A DNA stretch of 33,044 bases, taken from positions 1-33,044 of the forward strand of contig CAXPPN010000001.1 of assembly GCA_964219345.1 (NCBI GenBank), given 5' to 3'. The translations under genes were made by a program, and so were the position numbers. The notes beneath the pieces are model-generated. The model did not search any database. It saw only the letters and a program-made list of their open reading frames with translations, and was not told the origin of the DNA. The stretch comes from UBA3537 sp964219345. GTDB lineage: Bacteria; Bacteroidota; Bacteroidia; Flavobacteriales; Flavobacteriaceae. Positions 6,907-14,685 of this stretch are shown piece by piece. Position 1 is the stretch's first letter, and the number at the start of each line of letters is the position of its first letter.

Positions 6907-8532
6907 ATGAAAAATTCAATGGGACAATTCGAAGTCGTTAAAATCGATCAGATCGTCGAAGTAGAAAACTTCAAAAAACTCTATCAAGTTCAATCTGAGG
7001 AATGTGAGGATCAACTCAAAAATTCTCTTAGATCCGAGAAACAGATAACTCCAGTTGTTGTTACAACAGATTTTGTGTTGTTAGACGGGTATCGAAGACT
7101 TAATCTACTTCGCGAATTAAGTTGTGATCAAATTAAAGTTCAAATAATTGATCAAGAACCCTCAATTGAACTTAGAGTAACATTAAACACCTACAGACAA
7201 AAAACAGATACGGATCTCACAAATGAGGTTTTACAAGTTTTTAGATCTGTTGATAAAAGACAGGGGAAAGGAAATGATGGTATTCCATATAACCGCTACT
7301 CGATCATTCAGAAAAAACTTGACTATCGTTGGAAATCAAACACAGCAATTCTTCAGTTAGACAAGATTATTGAAAATGACTTTGAGAACAATCTACTATT
7401 AAACGGCATAGTAACTAAAGGATGGTCACTAAAGGATTGTGAACGATATGTAGATAGTTTCAAACAGTTAGACTTAGATAATGGACATGGATTCACGGAT
7501 CATCTAAAAAAAGGGAGTCTAAATATTGGTCAAGTAAATAAATTCATCCAAGAGAAGGAGTTCTTGTCCAATGAGTATAAAGACACGTTCGTTATACCGG
7601 GGAAAGTAACCTCAATTAAGATGAACTGTAGAGACATCAAAAAGGAGTTGGACTTTCATGAAACCGTAGATACCATTGTAACCTCACCACCTTATTGGAA
7701 ACTTCGTTTCTACGACAATGCAGAAGACTACAACCAGTTGGGACATGAGAGAACACCTGAGGAGTTTGCATCAAATGTTGCAGACATCTTTGTGGACCTT
7801 GAGGTGTCACTAAAGAAGTCGTCTAATGTGTTTGTAAACATAGGTGACTCATACGTGGATGGATGCGCAATGGATGTTCCAGGATTGGTTAAACGAGCAA
7901 TCTTGGAAAAAACTAATCTCAAACTGAAGGATGTTCTAGTCTGGTCAAAACCTGGTACAAAACCTCAAAATGAACAGGTAAAACGTCCAATTAATAAGTT
8001 GGAGTACATTCTTTGGTTTGTTAAAGACCCAAAAGTGTCAAAGTACACTATGATTTCCTACACTGATGCCCCAAAGAAAATAAAGATTACTAATGGCGCC
8101 AAGGATGTGGATGAAAATGGACGGTTAGCAAAAAAGGTTAAGGCAATATCAAAACCTTATCAAAAGATTTACAACCATATCCGTCAACAAGAAGTGGAAC
8201 ATATGATTGAGTGTACTGCTGGTAAGAACCACCCGTTGTATAAGGCCTACTCTGAGGGGCACCCCGCCGCCATGGCTGAACTCTTACCTGTTCTTCCAAT
8301 CCTTATGACAACAGATGAGGGAGATCTTGTTTTTGATCCATTTGGAGGGGGGAATACCACGGGTAGAATTGCCCTTCTACTTAACAGAAACTACCTCTCT
8401 ACCGAACTTTCAAACCATTATCATAAGGTAGGTTGTAAGGTGATTGAAAACACTCTTGAGGAGGTTAATCAGGATGATTTTAACGCTCTTATGACTGAAG
8501 TGTTTAATAAAGGACTTGAAATAGCTGCTTAA
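6907..8532 (+). CDS. ParB-like domain fused to a DNA methyltransferase
   Basis: The protein has 541 residues. The N-terminal ~90 residues form a ParB/sulfiredoxin-type domain: QVQSEECEDQLKNSLRSEKQ, then TPVVV...FVLLDGYRRL, with DGYRRL at 60-65. Residues 100-225 are helical. The C-terminal half is a TSPPY-type amino-methyltransferase: catalytic motif IV TSPPYW at 259-264, and SAM-binding motif I FDPFGGGNTTGRIAL at 476-490. Motif order (IV before I) is that of beta-class N4-cytosine/N6-adenine enzymes. DPFGGGNTT replaces the more usual DPFxGSGTT. No restriction endonuclease is adjacent, so it is probably an orphan or self-protecting methylase of the element. Its ParB part may direct it to specific sites. 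ATG start. Confidence 0.85.
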   Translation: MKNSMGQFEVVKIDQIVEVENFKKLYQVQSEECEDQLKNSLRSEKQITPVVVTTDFVLLDGYRRLNLLRELSCDQIKVQIIDQEPSIELRVTLNTYRQKTDTDLTNEVLQVFRSVDKRQGKGNDGIPYNRYSIIQKKLDYRWKSNTAILQLDKIIENDFENNLLLNGIVTKGWSLKDCERYVDSFKQLDLDNGHGFTDHLKKGSLNIGQVNKFIQEKEFLSNEYKDTFVIPGKVTSIKMNCRDIKKELDFHETVDTIVTSPPYWKLRFYDNAEDYNQLGHERTPEEFASNVADIFVDLEVSLKKSSNVFVNIGDSYVDGCAMDVPGLVKRAILEKTNLKLKDVLVWSKPGTKPQNEQVKRPINKLEYILWFVKDPKVSKYTMISYTDAPKKIKITNGAKDVDENGRLAKKVKAISKPYQKIYNHIRQQEVEHMIECTAGKNHPLYKAYSEGHPAAMAELLPVLPILMTTDEGDLVFDPFGGGNTTGRIALLLNRNYLSTELSNHYHKVGCKVIENTLEEVNQDDFNALMTEVFNKGLEIAA

Positions 8533-8643
8533 AGAAAGTCGTTCAATTAAGAGGAGGATTAAAACCTATTTCCTCATTAACCAAAATCAATTTCAATTAA
8601 TAATTAAAACCAGGGACGGGGGTTTAACCGAACAATATTCATT

Positions 8644-8949
8644 ATGAAAACAATTATCAAAGAAAACATGACACCTAACGATTTCATTCAAGTTCAAGTA
8701 CTATCAATGAATTTTCCTAAAAAGGAGTTCTGTGTAGTTGATTATTCAGATGGAGGTACAGTCCTGTACTTCTATTTAAATGGAGAATCTTTTTTTGAGA
8801 TGGGTGAAGATGGGAGAATGTCAAGTGAACAAATTCGATCCACTTTTGGACTGATTCTTCAATTGGTAAAAATGTCAGGAGGTCATAAAAATGTGAGACC
8901 GGGATTTGAAAAGTTTATGAAAATGTTGGGCGCGCAGTTCGGGTGGTAA
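8644..8949 (+). CDS. Unknown 101-residue protein
   Basis: The protein is soluble, with no signal peptide or membrane segment. The first 65 residues are beta-rich (KKEFCVVDYSDGGTVLYFYLNGESFFEMG), then a helical end (QIRSTFGLILQLVKMSGGH, PGFEKFMKMLGAQFGW). It starts with ATG and ends 16 bp before the polymerase-like gene, so it is likely co-transcribed with it and could be an accessory or DNA-binding partner. I do not recognise the family. Confidence 0.6.
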   Translation: MKTIIKENMTPNDFIQVQVLSMNFPKKEFCVVDYSDGGTVLYFYLNGESFFEMGEDGRMSSEQIRSTFGLILQLVKMSGGHKNVRPGFEKFMKMLGAQFGW

Positions 8950-8965
8950 TCTATTCAAAGAAGTT

Positions 8966-10459
8966 ATGAGAATTTTAATACCATCCAACCTTGACATTAA
9001 CGAAATCCTTTTAGAAACAGGACTATCTAAGAGGGTATGTGGGGGATTAAAAAGTAAGATTTATTACTTGATATCTCGACTGGTGGTTCATCATCACAAT
9101 CAGGATAATTTCGATGACGATGGTCACATCCGTATCTGTAGATCCGAACTACAAAAAATATTTAACCGCCACTATCCTGTGGTAATTAGAACATTGAAAA
9201 AGAAGGGAATAATTCACGTGGAAAAAGGATATACAAAGGGGATAACATGTAAGAAATATCGACTATGTGATGAGTATCAAAACACAGATATTATATACAA
9301 ATCTATTCCAAAAGTAAAGACTGAAAAACCAAGTGAGACCCTTCTATTAGACACATTCTTTAACGACAAACTCACCATAGAAGGTGGTTACAATCAAACA
9401 CTTAAAGAGATAATAAATCGGGTTAAACCGCACTTAAAAACAGATAGGGAAATACTAATACTTAAAAACAAAATAGGTCGATGGATAAGTACCATAAACG
9501 ATATTGAATACAATCGTTACTGGTACAAAAAATCAAGCTCAAACTATAGGTACAATACCAATATCACTAACCTCAGTAAAGTATTAAGAGGAAATCTTAG
9601 ATATGATCAATCCCCTCTAATACAAGTAGATATTAAATCATCACAGATATATCTATTAGCATCAATACTCAACTATGATTTCTTTAAATCGAATAATCAA
9701 ATATCCTATCAATCATTAACACAATATATAATTAAATCATCATCAACTCTAAACCCTAAACACTATATGTTTTCCTCATTAATGTGGGCGCACTATTTAA
9801 AGACGGATCTTAAAGAAACTATCAGTAATGATTTTAAAGATCACCCGGAGTTCCAAAAGTTTAGAGATGCAGATTTCGAGGGGGATTTCTATTCTCAACT
9901 CTTTCAGCTTGAGTATGGTGTTCTTCCAACAAAAGAACAACGATATGAGGTAAAGAAGGACGTCATGTATGTTTTATTTCAAAATAATAGAGCTCATAGG
10001 AAATCGATACTCGGGGTTTATCTCCTTCGAAAACATTATCCATTTGTGGAGAAATCAATCCTATCAATCATCGACCATATAGGTCCTTCAAACTTCGCTA
10101 TTATCCTTCAGCGTTTTGAGAGTATAATGCTATTAGATCACGTAGTTCCTGCGTTTCACAAAGTCTGTCCTGATGCCCCCATATTCACGATACATGACTC
10201 CGTTTTAACCACTCCCGAATATGGAAATGAATTAGAAAAGGTTATGTATGACGTACTCTATCAACATACAGGAATTAAACCCGGTCTATCAACTGAGTAC
10301 TTGGAGTCAAAAATGGAGATCACGGGTGAGTTTATCCAAAAATTCGTCACCGACATTAGGAAGAAATCTTCGGATCGAAATTTTAAAAAAATGAAGTGGT
10401 CCATCTTGGACCGACACGTACAATTAGCCAATCAATTTTTAATTAAAACCTATGAATAA
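8966..10459 (+). CDS. Putative single-subunit polymerase-like protein (T7 RNAP/PolA-type palm motifs)
   Basis: The protein has 497 residues. The N-terminal ~110 residues look like a winged helix (RICRSELQKIFNRHYPVVIR, TLKKKGIIHVEKGYTKGI). Three motifs follow in polymerase order. Motif A-like is IQVDIKSSQIYLLASIL with Asp222. Motif B-like is RYEVKKDVMYVLFQ, where Arg326, Lys330, Val333, Met334 and Phe338 line up with R-x3-K-x2-VM-x3-Y-G of T7 RNA polymerase. Motif C-like is IFTIHDSVLTTPEYGNELEK with His410-Asp411-Ser412, as in the T7 HDSFGT motif and the HDE of DNA polymerase I. Both metal-binding Asp are present. Spacing is tighter than in known members (A-B 104, B-C 85 residues). A replication protein, primase or polymerase of the element is inferred; annotation pipelines would call it hypothetical. 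Confidence 0.55.
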   Translation: MRILIPSNLDINEILLETGLSKRVCGGLKSKIYYLISRLVVHHHNQDNFDDDGHIRICRSELQKIFNRHYPVVIRTLKKKGIIHVEKGYTKGITCKKYRLCDEYQNTDIIYKSIPKVKTEKPSETLLLDTFFNDKLTIEGGYNQTLKEIINRVKPHLKTDREILILKNKIGRWISTINDIEYNRYWYKKSSSNYRYNTNITNLSKVLRGNLRYDQSPLIQVDIKSSQIYLLASILNYDFFKSNNQISYQSLTQYIIKSSSTLNPKHYMFSSLMWAHYLKTDLKETISNDFKDHPEFQKFRDADFEGDFYSQLFQLEYGVLPTKEQRYEVKKDVMYVLFQNNRAHRKSILGVYLLRKHYPFVEKSILSIIDHIGPSNFAIILQRFESIMLLDHVVPAFHKVCPDAPIFTIHDSVLTTPEYGNELEKVMYDVLYQHTGIKPGLSTEYLESKMEITGEFIQKFVTDIRKKSSDRNFKKMKWSILDRHVQLANQFLIKTYE

Positions 10460-10586
10460 GAGCGAAACGCAAAATGTACTGAAGTCTGAATTGAAAAACT
10501 TAACCAATGAGGAGATAGCGCAGATACAATCCTTGTTGGTTAAGTTAGCCATAATAGAGTTTGAAAATTATAAAGAGGCAGCATAA
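10452..10586 (+). CDS. Small coupled protein before the recombinase (44 aa)
   Basis: ATG at 10452 lies inside the end of the polymerase-like gene (8-bp overlap). The frame ends in TAATG at 10584-10588, so its stop overlaps the recombinase start by one base. The product begins MNKSETQNVLKSELKNLT and is a charged, helical peptide (LTNEEIAQIQSLLVKLAIIEFENYKEAA). The two overlaps strongly suggest a real, translationally coupled gene. Many serine-recombinase elements carry such a small gene just before the integrase; a directionality or accessory factor is a guess. Confidence 0.6.
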   Translation: MNKSETQNVLKSELKNLTNEEIAQIQSLLVKLAIIEFENYKEAA

Positions 10587-12148
10587 TGAGGACTATAATC
10601 TATAAAAGGGTGTCCACTGACGATCAAGCGGATCGAGGGTTTTCACTTCAGCATCAAGAGACTGTCATGAGGCAGTTCTGTTCAATTAATAACTTTCCAA
10701 TTGTAGCGGTATATACTGAGGATTACTCGGGAAAGGACTTTAATAGACCTGAATGGAATAAGATTATTGATTTTTTAAAGAGAAACAGAAATACAGTTGA
10801 TCAAGTCTTATGTCTTCGTTGGGATAGATGGTCAAGAAACCAATATCTGGCCCTGAAGGAGATCAAGACCTTAGATGATCTTGGGGTGAAAATAGCCACA
10901 GTAGAACAACCTATAGACCTATCAAGTCCTGACTCTAAAGTTCTTCTCAGCATATATCTTACTCTACCGGAAGTAGAAAACGACAAGAACTCTATCAGAA
11001 CAAAGGAGGGTTCAAGACGAGCACGGATTGAAGGGTGTTGGACAGGAAGTTCTCCAAGAGGTTATGATAATTGTAGAGTTGGGGATAAATCTACACTAAA
11101 ACCAAATGAATCAGCACCCTACATTTTGGAATGTTTTGAACGTTTAGCGTTGGGTGTTTATTCCGCAAACGAAGTTAGGGAGTATATAAACTCAAGGAAG
11201 TATCCCTATCGGGGTAAACCTTTTTATATCACAAAACAGACATTCTACAATATTATTAGAAATGTCGTTTATACGGGAAAAATCAGGGTTAAAAAATATA
11301 AGAACAATGAGGAGCAGATTGTAATTGGACTACACCCTCCAATTGTTTCAGAAAACTTGTTTAGACAAGCCAACGATTATTTAGATGGTCGAGTACCAAA
11401 GTTTGATTTTAAGACCGATAAAACTGATTTGTACCCCTTAAAAGGATTTATGGTATGTAAGGATCACAAAAGAACCTTGACCGCTTATAAATGTCAAAGT
11501 AGATCTAAACAATGGCATCATTATTACTTGTGTACCCATTCCAAGTGTACAAGATTTAGAGTGGATTGGGCCCATGACCAGATTAAAAAGTTATTGGATA
11601 AGATATCCTTCACTGCTGGTATGGTTAAAGTTTACAGGGCTCAACTCGAATCAATGATTGACAGGGACGATGTGACGAGGAAGTCTGAGATAACCAGTGT
11701 GGAAAACAAAATAAACACCTGTAATCAACGATTAATTACTCTTCAGGACACTTTACTTGATGGTAAGATAACTTCAATTGACTATCACCAAATCAAGGGT
11801 AGAATCGAATCAGAACTGGAACAAAGACAATCGGAGTTAACAAGGTTAAAGTCTAATAAAAGTCCATTTAAAGAATATTTGAATAAAACACTTCCAATGA
11901 TCGAAAACCTAAGCCAGTATTGGGATAAAGCGGATGGGAAGACCAAGAAAAAGATCCTTGGTTGCATCTTCAACGAAAAATTCGAAGATTTCAATTTCGA
12001 AAGATGCAACCATATTTTCACTCCCGAAATTGAGTCTATAATGTTGGCCAGTAAGGTTTTACGGAAGAATAAAAATAAAAAGGAGGTCAAAAATGACCTC
12101 CTGTCTAAGATGGCTCCCCCTCTAGGGCTCGAACCTAGGACCCTCTGA
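10586..12148 (+). CDS. Large serine recombinase (integrase) whose frame ends inside tRNA-Asn
   Basis: The frame codes for 520 residues. The resolvase-type catalytic domain is at 1-150: IIYKRVSTDDQADRGFSLQ with nucleophile Ser10, and LCLRWDRWSRN with the conserved Arg. The recombinase domain follows (about 160-270; KQTFYNIIRNVVYTGKIRV). A zinc ribbon comes next (CKDH...LCTHSKC, about 290-325), then a coiled coil (about 360-435), which is the standard domain order of integrases of this class. It is the likely integration and excision enzyme. The last 12 codons (MAPPLGLEPRTL) are antisense to the tRNA, and the codons before them cover the tRNA terminator, so the natural C-terminus may differ in the excised form. 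The start overlaps the upstream stop (TAATG). Confidence 0.9.
   Translation: MRTIIYKRVSTDDQADRGFSLQHQETVMRQFCSINNFPIVAVYTEDYSGKDFNRPEWNKIIDFLKRNRNTVDQVLCLRWDRWSRNQYLALKEIKTLDDLGVKIATVEQPIDLSSPDSKVLLSIYLTLPEVENDKNSIRTKEGSRRARIEGCWTGSSPRGYDNCRVGDKSTLKPNESAPYILECFERLALGVYSANEVREYINSRKYPYRGKPFYITKQTFYNIIRNVVYTGKIRVKKYKNNEEQIVIGLHPPIVSENLFRQANDYLDGRVPKFDFKTDKTDLYPLKGFMVCKDHKRTLTAYKCQSRSKQWHHYYLCTHSKCTRFRVDWAHDQIKKLLDKISFTAGMVKVYRAQLESMIDRDDVTRKSEITSVENKINTCNQRLITLQDTLLDGKITSIDYHQIKGRIESELEQRQSELTRLKSNKSPFKEYLNKTLPMIENLSQYWDKADGKTKKKILGCIFNEKFEDFNFERCNHIFTPEIESIMLASKVLRKNKNKKEVKNDLLSKMAPPLGLEPRTL
12071..12102 (-). terminator. Rho-independent terminator of tRNA-Asn
   Basis: On the minus strand, 8 bases after the tRNA CCA end, AGGAGGTCA-TTTT-TGACCTCCT forms a perfect 9-bp stem followed by TTTTTATTTT. 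The same bases are read on the plus strand as recombinase codons (KKEVKNDLL). Confidence 0.85.
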
Positions 12149-12187
12149 TTAACAGTCAGATGCTCTAACCAACTGAGCTAAGGAGGA
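12111..12187 (-). tRNA. tRNA-Asn (anticodon GTT)
   Basis: The 77-nt gene folds as a full cloverleaf. The acceptor stem TCCTCCT pairs with AGGGGGA (one T-G pair). The D arm is GCTC/GAGC, the anticodon stem TCTGA/TCAGA with loop CTGTTAA, and the T arm CTAGG-TTCGAGC-CCTAG. CCA is encoded. The anticodon GTT is at 12151-12153. The gene is intact at the element junction and has its own promoter (12210-12240) and terminator (12071-12102). It is the integration target of the neighbouring recombinase. Confidence 0.95.
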
Positions 12188-12209
12188 CTGTTTTTCGCTT
12201 GCGCGAGCG

Positions 12210-12240
12210 CAAATATATACCATTTTTTAGTTTACACAAA
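12210..12240 (-). promoter_or_regulatory. Promoter of tRNA-Asn
   Basis: On the minus strand TTTG (12240-12237), a 19-bp spacer and TATATTTG (12217-12210) match the Bacteroidota consensus exactly. The tRNA 5' end is 22 bp downstream. Confidence 0.75.
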
Positions 12241-12257
12241 TAGAAAACTAAAAATAA

Positions 12258-13598
12258 TTATCCAAATATCACCTTAATTATATCATTCCCGTTGGCGAAC
12301 AACACCAAGGCAATTAAGATAAAAAATCCAACCGTCTGTGCATACTCCATAAACTTATCGCCTGGCTTACGCCCAGTAACCATTTCATAAAGCAAAAACA
12401 TGACATGGCCTCCATCGAGAGCAGGGATCGGTAACAAATTTAAAACCCCCAACATAATAGATAAAAAGGCTGTAATATTCCAAAAGGTCTCCCAACTCCA
12501 TGTATCTGGAAAAATGTCAAAAATAGCTTTAAACCCACCAACCCCTTTATAGGCTCCTGTACTTGGCGAAAAAATGAGTTTCAACTGCATCCAATACGAT
12601 GAAATTTGAGATACAAAGCGATCTAAACCAACACCTACACTTTCTCCAAAATCATATTCTTTTTGAATGATATCAAAATACCCTGCAGACTCAAATGCTA
12701 TCATAGATTTAGTCGTAGCAATTCCAAGTGTGCCTTGGTTTGAAACACGAAGTTCACGGACTATTAGAACTCCTTTGCGCTCCAACTCTACACTTACATT
12801 TTGATTTTTATAAGTTTCAAGTATTGGCGTTACCTCATCAAAAAATTCTGCTTTTTGTCCATTAATCGTTTTTAAAACATCGCCTTTTTGAAGTTCTATA
12901 CCAACATTAATTGAATTGTCTTGAAATGATTTAAAAATAAAAGGCTCTCTTAAATCAACAAGTCCTTTTGATTTACTAGCGCTTAATTGCCCTAAAAAAT
13001 CGACTGGAAAATCAATGGTTTGCTGAAAACCGTTGCGCTGAATCGTCATGGTTTGAGCCTCCAAAATATATTTCCTTATATCAGAAAAATATTCAATTTT
13101 ATGATCATTTATAGCTAAGATTTTATCGCCATTCTCTAGTCCAATCTCTTGTAGAACATCATTGGAAATAGCATATCCCCCACGAATGCTATTGGCGTTT
13201 ATGTCTACAGAACCATAAGCAAACGCCATCAAAATATAAATTACAGCAGCCAAAATAAAATTTACTGTTACACCACCTAACATAATGATTAAACGCTGCC
13301 AAGAGGGTTTCGATCGAAACTCCCAAGGTTGAGGTTCTTGCTGCATTTGCTCGGTGTCCATGCTTTCATCTATCATTCCAGCAATTTTGACATAACCGCC
13401 CAAAGGAAGCCACCCAATGCCATATACCGTTTCGCCTATTTTCTTTTTAAACAATGAATATTTTACATCAAAGAATAAGTAAAATTTTTCGACTCTAGTC
13501 TTGAACAATTTAGCGGGGATAAAATGCCCCAATTCGTGCAAAACAATTAGAAAAGATAGACTTAATAAAAACTGAGAGATTTTGATTACAAATTCCAT
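12258..13598 (-). CDS. rseP: RseP, site-2 intramembrane zinc protease
   Basis: The 446-residue length fits bacterial RseP. The first membrane helix holds the zinc site HELGHF (His21, Glu22, His25). A segment GWLPLGGYVKIAGM follows at 63-76. The centre carries PDZ-like repeats (GLENGDKILAINDHKIEYF and ELQKGDVLKTINGQKAEFF). The C-terminal membrane part has LNLLPIPALDGGHVMFLLYE with the third zinc ligand Asp. In other bacteria this enzyme cleaves anti-sigma factors and leftover signal peptides in the inner membrane. It is a core gene read towards the tRNA, from a well-matched promoter at 13623-13653. The ATG lies 24 bp after its -7 element. Confidence 0.93.
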   Translation of the reverse strand: MEFVIKISQFLLSLSFLIVLHELGHFIPAKLFKTRVEKFYLFFDVKYSLFKKKIGETVYGIGWLPLGGYVKIAGMIDESMDTEQMQQEPQPWEFRSKPSWQRLIIMLGGVTVNFILAAVIYILMAFAYGSVDINANSIRGGYAISNDVLQEIGLENGDKILAINDHKIEYFSDIRKYILEAQTMTIQRNGFQQTIDFPVDFLGQLSASKSKGLVDLREPFIFKSFQDNSINVGIELQKGDVLKTINGQKAEFFDEVTPILETYKNQNVSVELERKGVLIVRELRVSNQGTLGIATTKSMIAFESAGYFDIIQKEYDFGESVGVGLDRFVSQISSYWMQLKLIFSPSTGAYKGVGGFKAIFDIFPDTWSWETFWNITAFLSIMLGVLNLLPIPALDGGHVMFLLYEMVTGRKPGDKFMEYAQTVGFFILIALVLFANGNDIIKVIFG

Positions 13599-13622
13599 GT
13601 GTATCTGATATAATTAGGGAAA

Positions 13623-13653
13623 CAAATGTAGCGGTTTTAGTGTTAGTAACAAA
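13623..13653 (-). promoter_or_regulatory. Promoter of rseP
   Basis: On the minus strand TTTG (13653-13650), a 19-bp spacer and TACATTTG (13630-13623) match the Bacteroidota consensus exactly. Confidence 0.75.
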
Positions 13654-13709
13654 ACCTTTTCAATATCACATTTTTGATAGGCTATAATTACATTTTACAT
13701 ATTCTGTTG

Positions 13710-13717
13710 TACCTTTG
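13710..13717 (+). promoter_or_regulatory. -7 element upstream of the SCO1-like gene
   Basis: TACCTTTG matches TAnnTTTG and lies 17 bp before the ATG at 13735. No clear TTTG is found at the usual distance upstream. Confidence 0.5.
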
Positions 13718-13734
13718 TAATTGACTTAAAAAGT

Positions 13735-14409
13735 ATGACTGCATTTCTTAAAAAATATAAACTTTTTATGACTACAATGGTAGTACTATCGGTAATCATT
13801 ATCACTACTTTTTACAACATATTAAAACCTAACAAAGTCCTCCCAATATATCAGCCTGCACAAGTTAATTTTGAATTGGTAGACAGTACAATTCAACACA
13901 AAAAAAAGTATCATACCATTGCCAATTTTAAATTGATTAATCAAAATGGAGATACAATTACACAGGAGTTTTATAAGGATAAAATTTATGTGGCCGATTT
14001 CTTTTTTACAACCTGCCAAACCATTTGCCCTATTATGACAGACCATATGTATGAGATTCAAAAACAAACTATTTCTGATCCAGAAATTTTACTATTGTCT
14101 CACACAGTCACTCCAGAAATTGATAGCGTTGCACAATTAAAACGCTACGCCAAAAAGAAATTAGTAAATGCAAGCAAATGGAATTTGGTCACTGGAGATA
14201 AAAAGCAAATTTATGATCTTGCAAGAACGTCCTATTTGGCTGTAAAAACCAATGGTGATGGCGGTCCTTATGATATGATTCACACAGAGAATTTTATGCT
14301 TATTGACAAAAAAAAACAAATACGAGGATTTTATGATGGCACCAATCCAAAGGCCATCAAAAAACTTTTAGATGATATAAAAGTGTTAAAAGAAAGCTAC
14401 AATAACTAA
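13735..14409 (+). CDS. SCO1/SenC-family copper chaperone-like protein
   Basis: The protein has 224 residues. One N-terminal membrane anchor spans about residues 12-30, and the rest is a thioredoxin-like domain facing the periplasm. The copper/redox motif is TTCQTICPIM with Cys94 and Cys98 (CxxxC). The third ligand, His183, is in DMIHTENFMLID. All three SCO1 metal ligands are therefore present. The family delivers copper to the CuA site of cytochrome c oxidase or acts as a thiol oxidoreductase. No oxidase genes are in the window. It lies 42 bp before feoA, which has its own -7 element. Confidence 0.9.
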   Translation: MTAFLKKYKLFMTTMVVLSVIIITTFYNILKPNKVLPIYQPAQVNFELVDSTIQHKKKYHTIANFKLINQNGDTITQEFYKDKIYVADFFFTTCQTICPIMTDHMYEIQKQTISDPEILLLSHTVTPEIDSVAQLKRYAKKKLVNASKWNLVTGDKKQIYDLARTSYLAVKTNGDGGPYDMIHTENFMLIDKKKQIRGFYDGTNPKAIKKLLDDIKVLKESYNN

Positions 14410-14417
14410 TCTTTTTT

Positions 14418-14425
14418 TACTTTTG
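14418..14425 (+). promoter_or_regulatory. -7 element upstream of feoA
   Basis: TACTTTTG matches TAnnTTTG, 26 bp before the feoA ATG. This suggests the feo genes can be transcribed separately from the SCO1-like gene. Upstream TTTTAGATGATATAAAA (inside the SCO1-like gene) is only a loose palindrome, so control by the nearby metalloregulator is not established here. Confidence 0.5.
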
Positions 14426-14451
14426 CTTCTTTAAAACGAATCTAAATAAGC

Positions 14452-14685
14452 ATGAACATAACCATTGCCGATCTAAAAAAAGGTGAACAAGGAATTATTA
14501 CTGATAGTTCTTCAAAAGACATCCCTCTTAAACTTTTGGAAATGGGTTGCTTGCCCGGCAATAAGGTAAAACTTCTTCAGTTGGCGCCATTTTCAGATCC
14601 TATGTACCTCAATATCAATGACAGCTATTTGGCCATTCGTAAAGAAACTGCAGCACTAATAATTATAGAAAAAACCAATGAGTAA
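14452..14685 (+). CDS. feoA: FeoA, ferrous iron transport accessory protein
   Basis: The protein has 77 residues and an SH3-like fold: ADLKKGEQGIITDSSSKDIPLKLLEMGCLPGNKVKL gives the LxxMGxxPG pattern of FeoA. AIRKETAALIII is the last strand. It acts in the cytoplasm with FeoB in Fe(II) uptake. The stop overlaps feoB by 8 bp, so the two are translationally coupled. Confidence 0.92.
   Translation: MNITIADLKKGEQGIITDSSSKDIPLKLLEMGCLPGNKVKLLQLAPFSDPMYLNINDSYLAIRKETAALIIIEKTNE

Larger units (their letters stand above)
2016..12148 (+). mobile_element. Integrated element at tRNA-Asn with large serine recombinase (left end approximate)
   Basis: A block of mostly co-oriented genes with similar codon style runs from the BrxL-like gene to a large serine recombinase whose frame ends inside the tRNA-Asn gene. 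It holds two serine recombinases, a ParB-methyltransferase, a polymerase-like protein and several unknown genes, and no housekeeping gene. The right end is fixed by the tRNA. The left end is inferred from the broken NERD gene near 2030. No repeat of the tRNA 3' sequence is visible elsewhere in the window, so the true left end could lie before position 1. Confidence 0.65.

Noticed and set aside
6907..8532. Methyltransferase as a BREX PglX/BrxX
   Set aside because: It is about half the expected length, has a ParB-type N-terminus and lacks the PglX layout.
12110..12148. MAPPLGLEPRTL as a conserved protein tail or domain
   Set aside because: It is the antisense translation of the tRNA-Asn 3' half, not a protein motif.
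14376..14451. Metalloregulator operator upstream of feoA
   Set aside because: TTTTAGATGATATAAAA and a TCTAAA half-site are only loose matches to the palindrome at 18425-18442.
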